Position numbers and translations under genes: made by a program. A stretch of DNA of 64,000 nucleotides from Marinobacter gelidimuriae (GTDB lineage Bacteria > Pseudomonadota > Gammaproteobacteria > Pseudomonadales > Oleiphilaceae): NCBI RefSeq assembly GCF_000372805.1, contig NZ_KB889908.1:59172-123171 (forward strand), given 5' to 3'. Shown here one piece after another: positions 8,808 to 16,614 of the stretch. Position 1 is the first letter of the stretch, and each line of letters begins with the position of its first letter. Under the pieces are notes generated by a model that worked only from the letters and a program-made list of their open reading frames with translations, did not search any database and was not told where the DNA came from.

Positions 8808-9799
8808 CCGAAACCCGGCTGCGCACCCGCACCTATGGCATAGCGTATCTGCTAACCGCCCTATTCTTGCTGATGCTGGGCCTGCAAAATCTGCGCTACG
8901 GCTTTTACGGACTGTTTTTTGTCGCTCTGGCCATGGCCGTGTTGGCCGGATCGGGCCTGGCCTACACCATTATGAACAGGCGCCAGCAATTGACCGCAAA
9001 AGGTCATTTTATTGTGCTATGCACCCTCAATGGCGCCGTGCTGGCGACCAGCGCTGCCAGTCAGAGCCCGATTGCCAGCCACTGGGCAATGCCTTTGCTA
9101 GCGCTGAACTTACTCATTCTGCCGGCGCGCGAAGGCCTGGGCCTGTCGCTGTTATTACTGGTACTGATGACACTGCTGTTAATGCTGAAAGCAGGCACCA
9201 CAGAAGCTCTGGCGGCTTTCGGTGGCATGGCCATGCTATTGGGAACCTTCGCGTTGGCAGTGCGGCGCTACAGTACCATGGCGCAATCTGCGGATGATCT
9301 GACCATTATCGATCCGTTGACGGGAGCCCACCACGGCCGGTTTCTTGACGAAAACCTGCAACAGGAAATCAGCCGAGCCAAGGTAACCGGACACCCATTG
9401 TCGGTGATTGCTCTGGATATAGATCACGCTGATGAAGTGGCGACGCTGCATAGCAACGACACTCTGCCTGCTTTACAGCGACAAATTATTCAGCAGCTGT
9501 TCGAAATCATTCGCGCCGGCGATATTCTTTATACCCTTAGCGAATCGACTCTGTTCCTGATATTGCCATTCACCCCAGAGGAGGGCGCGCGAGTAGTCGC
9601 CGAGCGCATTCGTCGCACGATCGCAGAACGGCAATGGCTGCCGGTCGACAGCAGCAGCGTCAGCATAGGCTGCACCACACACATGTCCGCTGATTGCGAA
9701 AGCAACGCTTTGATAGAACGGGCCCATAACGGCGCCAGCCAAGCCCGTAAGACGGGCGGCAACAGTGTACGGTTTGCGCCCGGATTCGAAGCCTTATAA
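8804..9799 (+). CDS. Membrane protein with degenerate GGDEF domain retaining the I-site (B)
   Basis: This 331-residue neighbour has the same architecture as the preceding gene: about five or six N-terminal hydrophobic segments (to about residue 155), a short linker and a C-terminal GGDEF-like domain. DPLTG at 170-174 and LDID (metal Asp positions, 204-207) are well preserved, but the signature site reads RAGDILYTLSESTLF, so GGDEF is replaced by S246-E-S-T-L250 while the RxxD I-site (R237, D240) remains. The end (SVSIGC, then ALIERAHNGASQARKTGGNSV) is the normal tail of a GGDEF fold (usually AD.ALYxAKxxGRN). It is translationally coupled on both sides: 4-bp overlap with the gene before and 1-bp overlap with the DedA-PAP2 gene after. 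The two proteins may be paralogues that act as a pair; this is inference. Confidence 0.8.
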   Translation: MTETRLRTRTYGIAYLLTALFLLMLGLQNLRYGFYGLFFVALAMAVLAGSGLAYTIMNRRQQLTAKGHFIVLCTLNGAVLATSAASQSPIASHWAMPLLALNLLILPAREGLGLSLLLLVLMTLLLMLKAGTTEALAAFGGMAMLLGTFALAVRRYSTMAQSADDLTIIDPLTGAHHGRFLDENLQQEISRAKVTGHPLSVIALDIDHADEVATLHSNDTLPALQRQIIQQLFEIIRAGDILYTLSESTLFLILPFTPEEGARVVAERIRRTIAERQWLPVDSSSVSIGCTTHMSADCESNALIERAHNGASQARKTGGNSVRFAPGFEAL

Positions 9800-11250
9800 T
9801 GCCGGGCTGGCTAGGTGAGCTTAGCGCTTTAGTGGCTGCAAATCCGGGCTGGCTGGGCGCCGCGCTGTTTGCCACTGCCCTGGTGGAGTCGCTGGCGGTT
9901 GCCGGTCTACTGGTACCCGGCGTGGCCATTCTGTTTGCGCTGACTGCCTTGGCCGGACAAACCGGCATGGCACTGGGCGAGGCTCTGTTCTGGGTGTTTT
10001 TTGGCGCCATTGTCGGCGATACCCTGAGTTTTGCCCTGGGGCGCTTGCTGACCGGAAGGCTTAATAACGTTTGGCCCATGAGCCGCTACCCGGCCATCGT
10101 GGCCCGCGGAGAGGCCTTTTTTTACCGGCACGGCGCCTTTAGTATTGTGGCGGGGCGCTTTATTGGCCCGATCAGGCCCATCATTCCCCTGGTTGCTGGT
10201 GCGCTTTGGATGCCTTGGCACCGCTTTGTTGTCTTCAATATCAGCTCGGCTGTTGCATGGGCACCCGTTTATGTATTGCCGGGATTTCTAGTAGGCAGCG
10301 CGCTTACGTCAGAGTTACGGCCACCGCCCCACGCCTATGCCGTTAGCTTGGTCAGCGTGGGCGTTCTGTTGCTGGTGTATCTGGTGTTATTTCGCGCCCA
10401 CCTGGGCCTGACGGACCGCGGCCGTGTGTACCAGTATCTGGAGCAGGCTGTGCAAAACTACCGTGCCAGCCATCGATTCTGGCATCTGTACAGCAAGCAA
10501 CGCCCTACTAACCAGAGCGAGTTTCCTCTGGCATCTCTTATGCTGGGTCTGGGCAGCGCTAGTCTGTTTGTGTTGTGGGGCCAGCTGGCGGTATTTACCG
10601 ATGTTCTGCGGCCTTTTGATCAAGCAGTACTGGAATGGTTTACGGCCTGGCGCCAACCGCTGCTGGAGATACCCGCTGTTGCGATTACCTCGCTAGGCGA
10701 CCCGGCGGTTTTACTGATAGCCAGCGCACTTGCCTGCCTGGCCTTGACGTTTCGCGGTTTTTACGCCGGCGCACTGCATTGCCTGGCCGCCGGCGTGCTG
10801 ACCACTATTCTGGTGTGGGCACTGAAAAACGGCTTTGCTGCAGCACGACCGGAAATGGTGTTTGCACCGCCGCAATCCGGTTCGTTTCCCAGCGGCCATA
10901 CCGCCGGCATTACGGTGCTGGTGACTCTTGCGGCTGGTTTTATTGCAGCCGAAACCAGCGCCCGCAAACGCTGGCAGATATATATGCTGGCATCGCTGCC
11001 GCTGCTTCCGATGGCGTTAAGTCGGCTTTATCTGGGTGTGCACTGGTTTAGCGATATTGTGGGTGGCTTGTTGCTTGGACTGGCGATTACGGGTCTGGTG
11101 CGCGCAAGCTACAGTCGTTATGACCGCATCGCGCTCTATCCAGACAGCACAACCGCTGCAGCTTTCACGGCCTGGTTAGTATTTTGCGGAGGCTATCTTT
11201 ATTTGCGCTGGCCCCAGGCGCTGGCCGACTACGCGCCGGCCATCAGCTGA
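9799..11250 (+). CDS. Bifunctional DedA family / PAP2 phosphatase membrane protein
   Basis: The 483-residue protein fuses two membrane domains. The N-terminal DedA (VTT) domain, about residues 15-200, shows LVPG near 38-41, GDTLSFALGR at 73-82 and GRFIGPIRPIIP at 119-130 (Arg120 and Arg126 are the conserved DedA arginines). After a hydrophilic linker (about 200-245) comes a type 2 phosphatidic acid phosphatase domain: K343-x6-R350-P, PSGH at 364-367 and S408-R-x5-H415-x3-D419, a complete catalytic set. DedA proteins include undecaprenyl-phosphate translocases and PAP2 enzymes include undecaprenyl-pyrophosphate and phosphatidylglycerophosphate phosphatases, so a combined lipid-carrier dephosphorylation and flipping role is plausible but unproven. 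It overlaps the preceding gene by one base (TAATG). Confidence 0.88.
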   Translation: MPGWLGELSALVAANPGWLGAALFATALVESLAVAGLLVPGVAILFALTALAGQTGMALGEALFWVFFGAIVGDTLSFALGRLLTGRLNNVWPMSRYPAIVARGEAFFYRHGAFSIVAGRFIGPIRPIIPLVAGALWMPWHRFVVFNISSAVAWAPVYVLPGFLVGSALTSELRPPPHAYAVSLVSVGVLLLVYLVLFRAHLGLTDRGRVYQYLEQAVQNYRASHRFWHLYSKQRPTNQSEFPLASLMLGLGSASLFVLWGQLAVFTDVLRPFDQAVLEWFTAWRQPLLEIPAVAITSLGDPAVLLIASALACLALTFRGFYAGALHCLAAGVLTTILVWALKNGFAAARPEMVFAPPQSGSFPSGHTAGITVLVTLAAGFIAAETSARKRWQIYMLASLPLLPMALSRLYLGVHWFSDIVGGLLLGLAITGLVRASYSRYDRIALYPDSTTAAAFTAWLVFCGGYLYLRWPQALADYAPAIS

Positions 11251-11256
11251 GTGAGC

Positions 11257-11843
11257 CTAACGAATGGCCAGCAGCTGTTTTACTTCATCCACACGACTGC
11301 GGGCGCGGGTTAACAGATCCAGGCTGCGCGACGCATTCAGCTCAAGCCCGCCCAGACGACTGTAAGCAGGCAACTGATCAAAACGTGACAACCCCTCGCT
11401 CTGGCCAGAACCAATCATGGCGTGCATTTGCGCCACAATCACTACGTCTACCAGCTGTGGTTGCGGCTGATCGCTGGCATAGTCCCAGCCTTGAGCGTGG
11501 CGGGTCGCCTCATCAGCCAGCACCCAGCACCCAGCACAGCGCTGCCATTTCGCGAGAGTGCTGCCATAAAAGTTCCATGTGTTTCTGCGGCAACGGCTGA
11601 CGGCTCTTAAACACGTCACGCATGGCGAATACGATCACCAGTTGGCGGGTTGTCTTCATACCCAGACGCACCACGGTTTCGCGTACATTGAGGACATCGT
11701 TAAAACCGCGATAAAGAGGGCTATTGCAGGCTCGCACCAGCTTTGCAGACATCGCCGGATCTGCCGATAAGGCAGTGTTAACACAGGGTGTAACCAGCGG
11801 TGCGCAAAACAACCATGCACAAACGGCTAAAGCCGGCACTCAT
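11257..11843 (-). pseudogene. Decayed HDOD-domain signalling protein
   Basis: The minus strand encodes recognisable HDOD-domain pieces in two frames. Upstream (11839 to about 11513): DPAMSAKLVRACNSPLYRGF and then VRETVVRLGMKTTRQLV, the classic HDOD start. Downstream (about 11520 to 11257): PQLVDVVIVAQMHAMIG and DQLPAYSRLGG, typical of the domain end and tail. The frames join at a 7-bp tandem duplication on the plus strand at 11522-11536; deleting one copy restores CWVLADEATRH. The usual N-terminal LPxLP stretch and the central helices around the HDIG-like region also appear to be missing, so the gene has at least three lesions. HDOD proteins usually act in signalling or regulation. It lies between convergent DedA-PAP2 and the AI-2E exporter gene. 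Confidence 0.75.
11522..11536. repeat. 7-bp tandem duplication (CCCAGCA twice) breaking the HDOD gene
   Basis: Two adjacent copies of CCCAGCA occur within the HDOD pseudogene. Seven is not a multiple of three, and removing one copy joins the two HDOD frames in register, so the duplication is the visible cause of the frameshift. Confidence 0.75.
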
Positions 11844-11901
11844 TAACCGCGAAAATCGATTGTTTCGACCAACCCTGAAAGCTTAAGCATTGCCTTAGCG
11901 G

Positions 11902-13038
11902 TTAGCTGGACTTGGTATTATCTGTTTCTACAGGCGTATCAGCCTTGCCTGAATCTTTAGCCTCGCCGCCGCGTAACCACGCCTGGGTAATGGGCGATTC
12001 GTGGCTGAACTCGCGAATAAAAATACCCCAAAAAGCGTTAAACAGCGCCGCCACTAAAGGGCCCATAACAAAGCCGTTGATACCAAACATGGCGAGGCCG
12101 CCAAGGGTAGACAGCAACACAATGTAATCTGGCAGTTTGGTGTCGCGCCCAACCAGAATCGGGCGTAATACGTTATCGGCAAGACCAATCACCACAATAC
12201 CGAAGGCGGTCAATATCAGCGCCTGAACCACATCGCCTATCGCAGCCAGGTAAATAGCGGCAGGTACCCACACCAATGCCGCACCCACCGCCGGTAACAA
12301 CGACACCATGGCCATCACCACACCCCAAAGAAGCGCGCCATGAATACCCAGAATCCAAAAAATCAGGCCGCCCATGGCACCCTGAATAATAGCAATCAGC
12401 AGATTTCCTTTTACCGTCGCCCGGGTAACTTCGGCAAACTTGGCAAATAGCAGGCGCTCACGTTCGTCTCCCAGCGGCAGGGCGCGGATCAGAAGCTCTA
12501 CCAGGCTTACGCCATCACGCAGTAGAAAGAACGCCAGATAGACCATCAATGCCAGGCCAAGAAAAAACTGGAAAGTATTCTGACCCAGACCTAACGCCTG
12601 CTTACCCAGGAACTGACTACCGCTAACCATCAGATTAACGGCGCGATCACGCAGTTCAGCGAAGCTAACGTCAAACTGCGCCAAAAAAGACTGAATGGCC
12701 GGGAACGACTGATTCACCTGGTCGATATACTCGCCAGGGCGCACGTCGCCGTCCTGAATTTTCTGATACAGGCCGACACCCTCTGCTACTAGGGAAGTCA
12801 CCAGCAACAGCACGGGAATGACCACAATCACCATGCATAGAAACAGGGTGATCAATGCGTTGGTGTTAGGCCGATCGCCAAAGCGCCGAGCCAATTTCAG
12901 TTGAACCGGATGGAAGATGAGGGCAATAGCCACCGCCCAGAATATCGGCCCGAAAAAAGGCTTCATCAACAATATAAAGGCGACTGAGACCCCGACCAGC
13001 ATGGCCAAAAAGGCGCGTGTTTCAATTTTTGCGTACAT
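11902..13038 (-). CDS. AI-2E family transporter (PerM-like permease)
   Basis: This 378-residue polytopic inner-membrane protein belongs to the AI-2E exporter / PerM superfamily. Members have been linked to autoinducer-2 export, Na+/H+ antiport and other roles, so the substrate cannot be assigned from sequence. Two hydrophobic segments lie at the N-terminus (about 10-45), another at about 60-85, then a soluble stretch around 90-150, then several more; the conserved motif GGLIFWILGIHGALLWGVVMAMVSLLPAVGAALVW near 225-258 and DNVLRPILVGR near 290 are family hallmarks. The hydrophilic C-terminus ends in Asp/Thr-rich sequence. The start at 13038 is the first good Met, preceded by GGAGAG at a longish spacing. 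It is transcribed away from the small ORF at 13110. Confidence 0.9.
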   Translation of the reverse strand: MYAKIETRAFLAMLVGVSVAFILLMKPFFGPIFWAVAIALIFHPVQLKLARRFGDRPNTNALITLFLCMVIVVIPVLLLVTSLVAEGVGLYQKIQDGDVRPGEYIDQVNQSFPAIQSFLAQFDVSFAELRDRAVNLMVSGSQFLGKQALGLGQNTFQFFLGLALMVYLAFFLLRDGVSLVELLIRALPLGDERERLLFAKFAEVTRATVKGNLLIAIIQGAMGGLIFWILGIHGALLWGVVMAMVSLLPAVGAALVWVPAAIYLAAIGDVVQALILTAFGIVVIGLADNVLRPILVGRDTKLPDYIVLLSTLGGLAMFGINGFVMGPLVAALFNAFWGIFIREFSHESPITQAWLRGGEAKDSGKADTPVETDNTKSS

Positions 13039-13109
13039 AGCGATCCAAACTCTCCTTGTTGCGGACCTAAGCCTACCACGGCACCATAGGAGCGGGGATA
13101 GCTAGCAAC

Positions 13110-13499
13110 TTGTCGTGGTTTATTAAAAAATTGTCATTATTGCGAGCAAAATCAGTGCAAGTGGACACATTTACCGAAGACACAGCGCTAGACGCCGCCG
13201 TTGAATTGCAGCGAGTGCTGGCAGCGCGCACCCATCGCCGCACAGTGCTGGGGCAAGAAGTGACAGTGCCCGGCCAGCTGGGTGCCGCGCTGAACCTGCC
13301 TCGCACCGTTGGCCGCCTGCAAAGTAGGCAGGCCCGCCTGCGTGAGCAGGGCCTGGAAGATTTCCAGCAGCTCTGGGTCATCCTGTCGATACAAACACGC
13401 GAGAAAGTATTACGGGCCATCGGCTGGTACAAACCACAGGAATTGAGTTGGGATGACAAACGTTCAAATCGTCACCCTGGACCTGATAAGGGCGCCTAA
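13110..13499 (+). CDS. Small protein of unknown function
   Basis: I do not recognise this ORF. It encodes up to 129 residues, mostly hydrophilic, with no membrane segment or signal. The central part (RTVGRLQSRQARLREQGLEDFQQLW) looks helical and basic, then VILSIQTREKVLRAIGWY. Codons in this frame end mostly in G or C as in neighbouring real genes, and a terminator-like hairpin straddles its stop codon, which supports it over the overlapping minus-strand frames. The start is uncertain: TTG at 13110, or GTG at 13155 or 13161, none with a strong ribosome-binding site. One minus-strand frame inside it (13188-13394) is also protein-like, so the coding strand is not certain. Confidence 0.4.
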   Translation: MSWFIKKLSLLRAKSVQVDTFTEDTALDAAVELQRVLAARTHRRTVLGQEVTVPGQLGAALNLPRTVGRLQSRQARLREQGLEDFQQLWVILSIQTREKVLRAIGWYKPQELSWDDKRSNRHPGPDKGA

Positions 13500-13510
13500 C
13501 GCCCCTTTTT
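13488..13510 (+). terminator. Probable rho-independent terminator
   Basis: AAGGGCG, loop CCTAA, CGCCCCTT followed by TTT forms a stem of about five to seven pairs with one bulged C and a T run. The stop codon of the small ORF lies in the loop. It separates that ORF from the helicase gene. Confidence 0.45.
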
Positions 13511-13580
13511 GACATCCGCGGACAACTACCTACGAGCCAGCACTCATTTTTGCGTATTAAAGCAGCAACAAAACCGTTAT

Positions 13581-13588
13581 AATCCGCT
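13581..13588 (+). promoter_or_regulatory. -10 element of the DEAD-box helicase promoter
   Basis: TATAAT within CGTTATAATCCGC lies about 55 bp before the ATG at 13641. The same CTGTTATAATCCGCC-like string recurs upstream of xseB at 19137. A -35 is not obvious: TTAAAG sits 15 bp upstream. The position supports the shorter helicase start, since the longer open frame would put the promoter inside the coding region. Confidence 0.45.
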
Positions 13589-13640
13589 CACATCACGCAT
13601 TGCACGCCAATGCTTTACCTTTCGAATTCCGAGTACATCA

Positions 13641-15137
13641 ATGTCTGAATTGTCTTTTGCCGAACTGGGGCTTGATCCTGCCGTTCTTGAAGCGGTGACC
13701 GCCGTTGGCTATGAAACCCCCACACCCATACAGGCGCAAGCTATTCCTGCGCTATTGTCCGGCCGCCATTTACTGGGTGTAGCCCAGACCGGCACCGGTA
13801 AAACCGCCGCTTTTGCTTTGCCACTGCTGAGCCGGGTGGACCCAAGCGTCAACGCGCCGCAGATTCTGGTTTTGGCGCCTACCCGCGAACTGGCCATTCA
13901 GGTGGCCGAGGCATTTTCCACCTATGCCAGCAAGCTCCCTAATTTTCGTGTGCTTCCGATTTATGGCGGTCAAGATTTTTTCCCGCAGATTAAAGGCCTG
14001 CGCCGCGGCGCTCACGTTATTGTTGGCACTCCTGGCCGGATGCTGGACCACCTGCGCAAAGGCACTCTGAAGCTGGATAACCTGAAAGCTCTGGTGCTGG
14101 ATGAAGCCGACGAAATGCTGCGCATGGGCTTTATTGACGACGTTGAAGCGATTCTGTCGAAAACCCCGGACAACTGCCAGCGCGCCCTGTTCTCGGCCAC
14201 CATGCCGCCGCAAATCAAGAAGGTTGCTCAGACCTATCTGAACGATGCGGTTGAAGTACGTATCGAAAGCGCAAGCCGCACGGTTGATGCTATCTCCCAG
14301 TACGTACTGCCGGTGTACGCTGAGCGCAAGCTTGATGCCCTGACCCGCATTCTGGAAGTAGAGCCGCTTGATGCGTCGATTATTTTTGTGCGCACCAAGG
14401 CCGAAACCATCGTGTTGGCGGAAAAGCTGGCTGCTCGCGGTCACGCTGCGGCGCCCTTGAACGGCGACCTGAACCAACGTCAACGCGAGCAGACGGTTGA
14501 AGACCTGAAGCGTGGCAAGAAAGACATCGTTGTAGCCACAGACGTTGCTGCCCGTGGTCTGGACGTGCCGCGCATAACACACGTGATCAACTACGACGTA
14601 CCTTACGACACCGAAGCGTATATTCACCGCATTGGTCGTACTGGCCGTGCCGGTCGTGATGGTAAAGCCATTTTGTTGGTAACGCCCCGGGAGCGTAGCT
14701 GGCTGCGCACTCTGGAGCGCGCTACCAATGCGACCATGGAAGCCTATGAGTTGCCCTCGCCGGCGGCGCTGCAGAAAATGCGCGTAGATCAGTTTGAAAG
14801 CCAACTGATAGGTTTTGCGGAAGATCGCAAACTGAGCAAAGCAATGGCGATGCTGGACGATATTGCCGAGCGCAACGAGATGGACATTACGATGGTTGCA
14901 GGCGCTCTGGCGTGCATGCTGGAAGCCACTCAACCAGGTTCGTTGCCGCTGGAGCAGCCGGAAGCTCTGCCAGCGGTATCAACCACGCAGCCAAATCGTG
15001 ACCGCAAAGCCGGTCGCCCTGGCGAGTTCCGCAAAGGCCCGAAGCCTGGCTTCAAGAAGCGTCCGGGTGGTGGTGGCGCTCCTGGCGGCAAAGGCAAGTT
15101 TGCGGGTAAGCCCGCTGCCAAGCGCCCAGCGCGTTAA
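13641..15137 (+). CDS. deaD: DEAD-box ATP-dependent RNA helicase (CsdA/DeaD type)
   Basis: This helicase remodels RNA duplexes with ATP; CsdA/DeaD homologues act in ribosome assembly and mRNA decay, especially in the cold. The product from ATG 13641 is 498 residues. Core motifs run in order: Q motif ETPTPIQAQAIP, Walker A AQTGTGKT, PTREL, GTPGR, DEAD in VLDEADEMLRMGF, SAT in LFSATMP, then domain 2 with IIFVRTK, VATDVAARGLDVP and HRIGRTGRAGR. After the core, a helical region (MRVDQFESQLIGFAEDRKL...) resembles the DeaD dimerisation domain, then a Gly/Lys/Arg/Pro-rich RNA-binding tail (FKKRPGGGGAPGGKGKF). The frame is open upstream to 13509, but that segment holds the promoter. Its stop overlaps the convergent folA stop by 4 bp. 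Confidence 0.9.
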   Translation: MSELSFAELGLDPAVLEAVTAVGYETPTPIQAQAIPALLSGRHLLGVAQTGTGKTAAFALPLLSRVDPSVNAPQILVLAPTRELAIQVAEAFSTYASKLPNFRVLPIYGGQDFFPQIKGLRRGAHVIVGTPGRMLDHLRKGTLKLDNLKALVLDEADEMLRMGFIDDVEAILSKTPDNCQRALFSATMPPQIKKVAQTYLNDAVEVRIESASRTVDAISQYVLPVYAERKLDALTRILEVEPLDASIIFVRTKAETIVLAEKLAARGHAAAPLNGDLNQRQREQTVEDLKRGKKDIVVATDVAARGLDVPRITHVINYDVPYDTEAYIHRIGRTGRAGRDGKAILLVTPRERSWLRTLERATNATMEAYELPSPAALQKMRVDQFESQLIGFAEDRKLSKAMAMLDDIAERNEMDITMVAGALACMLEATQPGSLPLEQPEALPAVSTTQPNRDRKAGRPGEFRKGPKPGFKKRPGGGGAPGGKGKFAGKPAAKRPAR

Positions 15138-15649
15138 TCTGACGCCAAGCGCTGATACACTACGAAGCTGTAGTTGTAAGGATTGTTATCGGACGCGGAG
15201 AAATCCTCCCGTCCGATTTCTTCCCACTCTTCCCAGTTCACTTCCGGAAAGTAAGCATCGCCCTCCACGTTCGCGTGCACTAGGGTAATGTAAATACGAT
15301 CCACCAGCGGTAGCACCTCGGCGTAGATTTGCCCGCCGCCAATCACCATGACTTCTTCAATACCATCCAGTTCGGCCTGTGCTTCGGCTTTTTTTAGTGC
15401 TGCCCGCAAAGTTGTGGCTGCAGTGATGCCTGCCGGTGCCTGCCATTCTTCATTGCGTGTGATAACCACGTTCATGCGCCCTGGCAAGGGGCGACCGATG
15501 GAGTCCCAGGTTTTGCGGCCCATGATGACGGGTTTGCCCATGGTGGCTTGTTTGAAGTATTTCAGGTCGCCGGGTAGGTACCATGGCAGATTGTTGTTAC
15601 GGCCAATAACGCGATTTTGAGCCATGGCGACAATGAGTGCTTTTTGCAT
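15134..15649 (-). CDS. folA: Dihydrofolate reductase
   Basis: FolA reduces dihydrofolate to tetrahydrofolate with NADPH and is the trimethoprim target. The ATG at 15649 has AAAAAGGAA seven bases upstream and begins MQKALIVAMAQNRVIG, the usual DHFR N-terminus. Landmarks: NNLPWYLPGDLKYFKQ (the Asp is the catalytic acid position), GKPVIMGRKTWDSIGRPLPGR (NADPH binding) and VMVIGGGQIYAEVLP. It has 171 residues, slightly longer than E. coli (159), with a short insertion near EAQAELDGIEE. It lies downstream of thyA on the same strand, about 125 bp apart, so the two thymidylate/folate-cycle genes are adjacent. The 3' end overlaps the helicase gene by 4 bp. Confidence 0.97.
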   Translation of the reverse strand: MQKALIVAMAQNRVIGRNNNLPWYLPGDLKYFKQATMGKPVIMGRKTWDSIGRPLPGRMNVVITRNEEWQAPAGITAATTLRAALKKAEAQAELDGIEEVMVIGGGQIYAEVLPLVDRIYITLVHANVEGDAYFPEVNWEEWEEIGREDFSASDNNPYNYSFVVYQRLASD

Positions 15650-15774
15650 GGTGGTTTCCTTTTTCAATGCGGAAAGCTGAGTATTAATTAGATTTTGGAG
15701 GCTGCAAGGGTGCGGGGTAGAGCGATTTTCTTTATTTTCCGCCTCGCTGAAAAAACTAATAACTGACTCAACTG

Positions 15775-16614
15775 TTAAATCGCAATCGGTGCTTTGATGC
15801 CGGGGTGTGGGTCGTAGCCTTCAAACTCAAAATCGTCCAGATCGTAACCGAAGATGGAGTTAGGCTTGCGCTTGATCACCAGCTTTGGCAGCGCCCGTGG
15901 TTCACGCTTGAGTTGTTCGAATACGATATCGTCAGTCAAGTGATTGCTGTACAGGTGGCAATCGCCAAAGGTGTGTACAAATTCGCCCACGTCCAGATCG
16001 CATTGTTGGGCGATCATGTGGGTTAGCAAGGCGTAGGAGGCAATATTGAAGGGTACGCCCAGGAACAGATCGGCGCTGCGCTGGTAAAGCTGGCAGGAGA
16101 GTTTGCCGTCGTTGACGTAGAACTGGAATAGGCAGTGACATGGGGCCAGTGCCATGTGGCCCTGGCGCACGTTGTCTTGCGGGCCGATGGATTCGTCAGG
16201 CAGTTCGGCCGGATTCCAGGCGGAGACAATCAGGCGACGGGAATTGGGTTTTTGGCGAATCTGGTCGATCAGGTCGCTGATCTGGTCAATCACGCGGCCG
16301 TCTTGACACTGCCAGCTGCGCCATTGCTTGCCGTATATGGGGCCTAAGTCGCCGTTATCCAGAGCCCATTCATTCCAGATGTTGACTTTGCGTTCGGTCA
16401 GCCAGTTGTTGTCAGTGGAGCCCTGCAGGAACCACAGCAGTTCCTGGATGATGCTGCGCAGGTGAATCTTTTTTGTGGTGACCAGGGGGAAACCTTGCTG
16501 CAGATTGAAGCGAACCTGGCGGCCGAATACCGAGCGGGTGCCTACGCCGGTGCGGTCACCGCGGTCGCTGCCGTTGTCGACTATGTCTTGCATCAGGTCC
16601 AGGTAGGCTTTCAT
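15775..16614 (-). CDS. thyA: Thymidylate synthase
   Basis: ThyA methylates dUMP to dTMP using methylenetetrahydrofolate, producing dihydrofolate that FolA (next gene) recycles. The 279-residue protein shows [17 protein letters not shown] (phosphate-binding Arg region), the catalytic Cys within [37 protein letters not shown] and the C-terminal [11 protein letters not shown]. Family members are about 264 residues; the slightly longer length comes from a small insertion in the [11 protein letters not shown] region context. Its ATG at 16614 overlaps the lgt stop by 4 bp. The lgt-thyA coupling is common in gammaproteobacteria. Confidence 0.97.
   Translation of the reverse strand: MKAYLDLMQDIVDNGSDRGDRTGVGTRSVFGRQVRFNLQQGFPLVTTKKIHLRSIIQELLWFLQGSTDNNWLTERKVNIWNEWALDNGDLGPIYGKQWRSWQCQDGRVIDQISDLIDQIRQKPNSRRLIVSAWNPAELPDESIGPQDNVRQGHMALAPCHCLFQFYVNDGKLSCQLYQRSADLFLGVPFNIASYALLTHMIAQQCDLDVGEFVHTFGDCHLYSNHLTDDIVFEQLKREPRALPKLVIKRKPNSIFGYDLDDFEFEGYDPHPGIKAPIAI

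Noticed and set aside
11902..13038. Assignment of this gene specifically as the AI-2 exporter TqsA
   Set aside because: The AI-2E family is diverse and no quorum-sensing genes are nearby; only the family name is supported.
13073..13459. Minus-strand 128-codon frame (Arg/Ser/Cys-rich) as a real gene
   Set aside because: Composition is that of an antisense shadow and there is no start signal; the plus-strand frame has better codon use.
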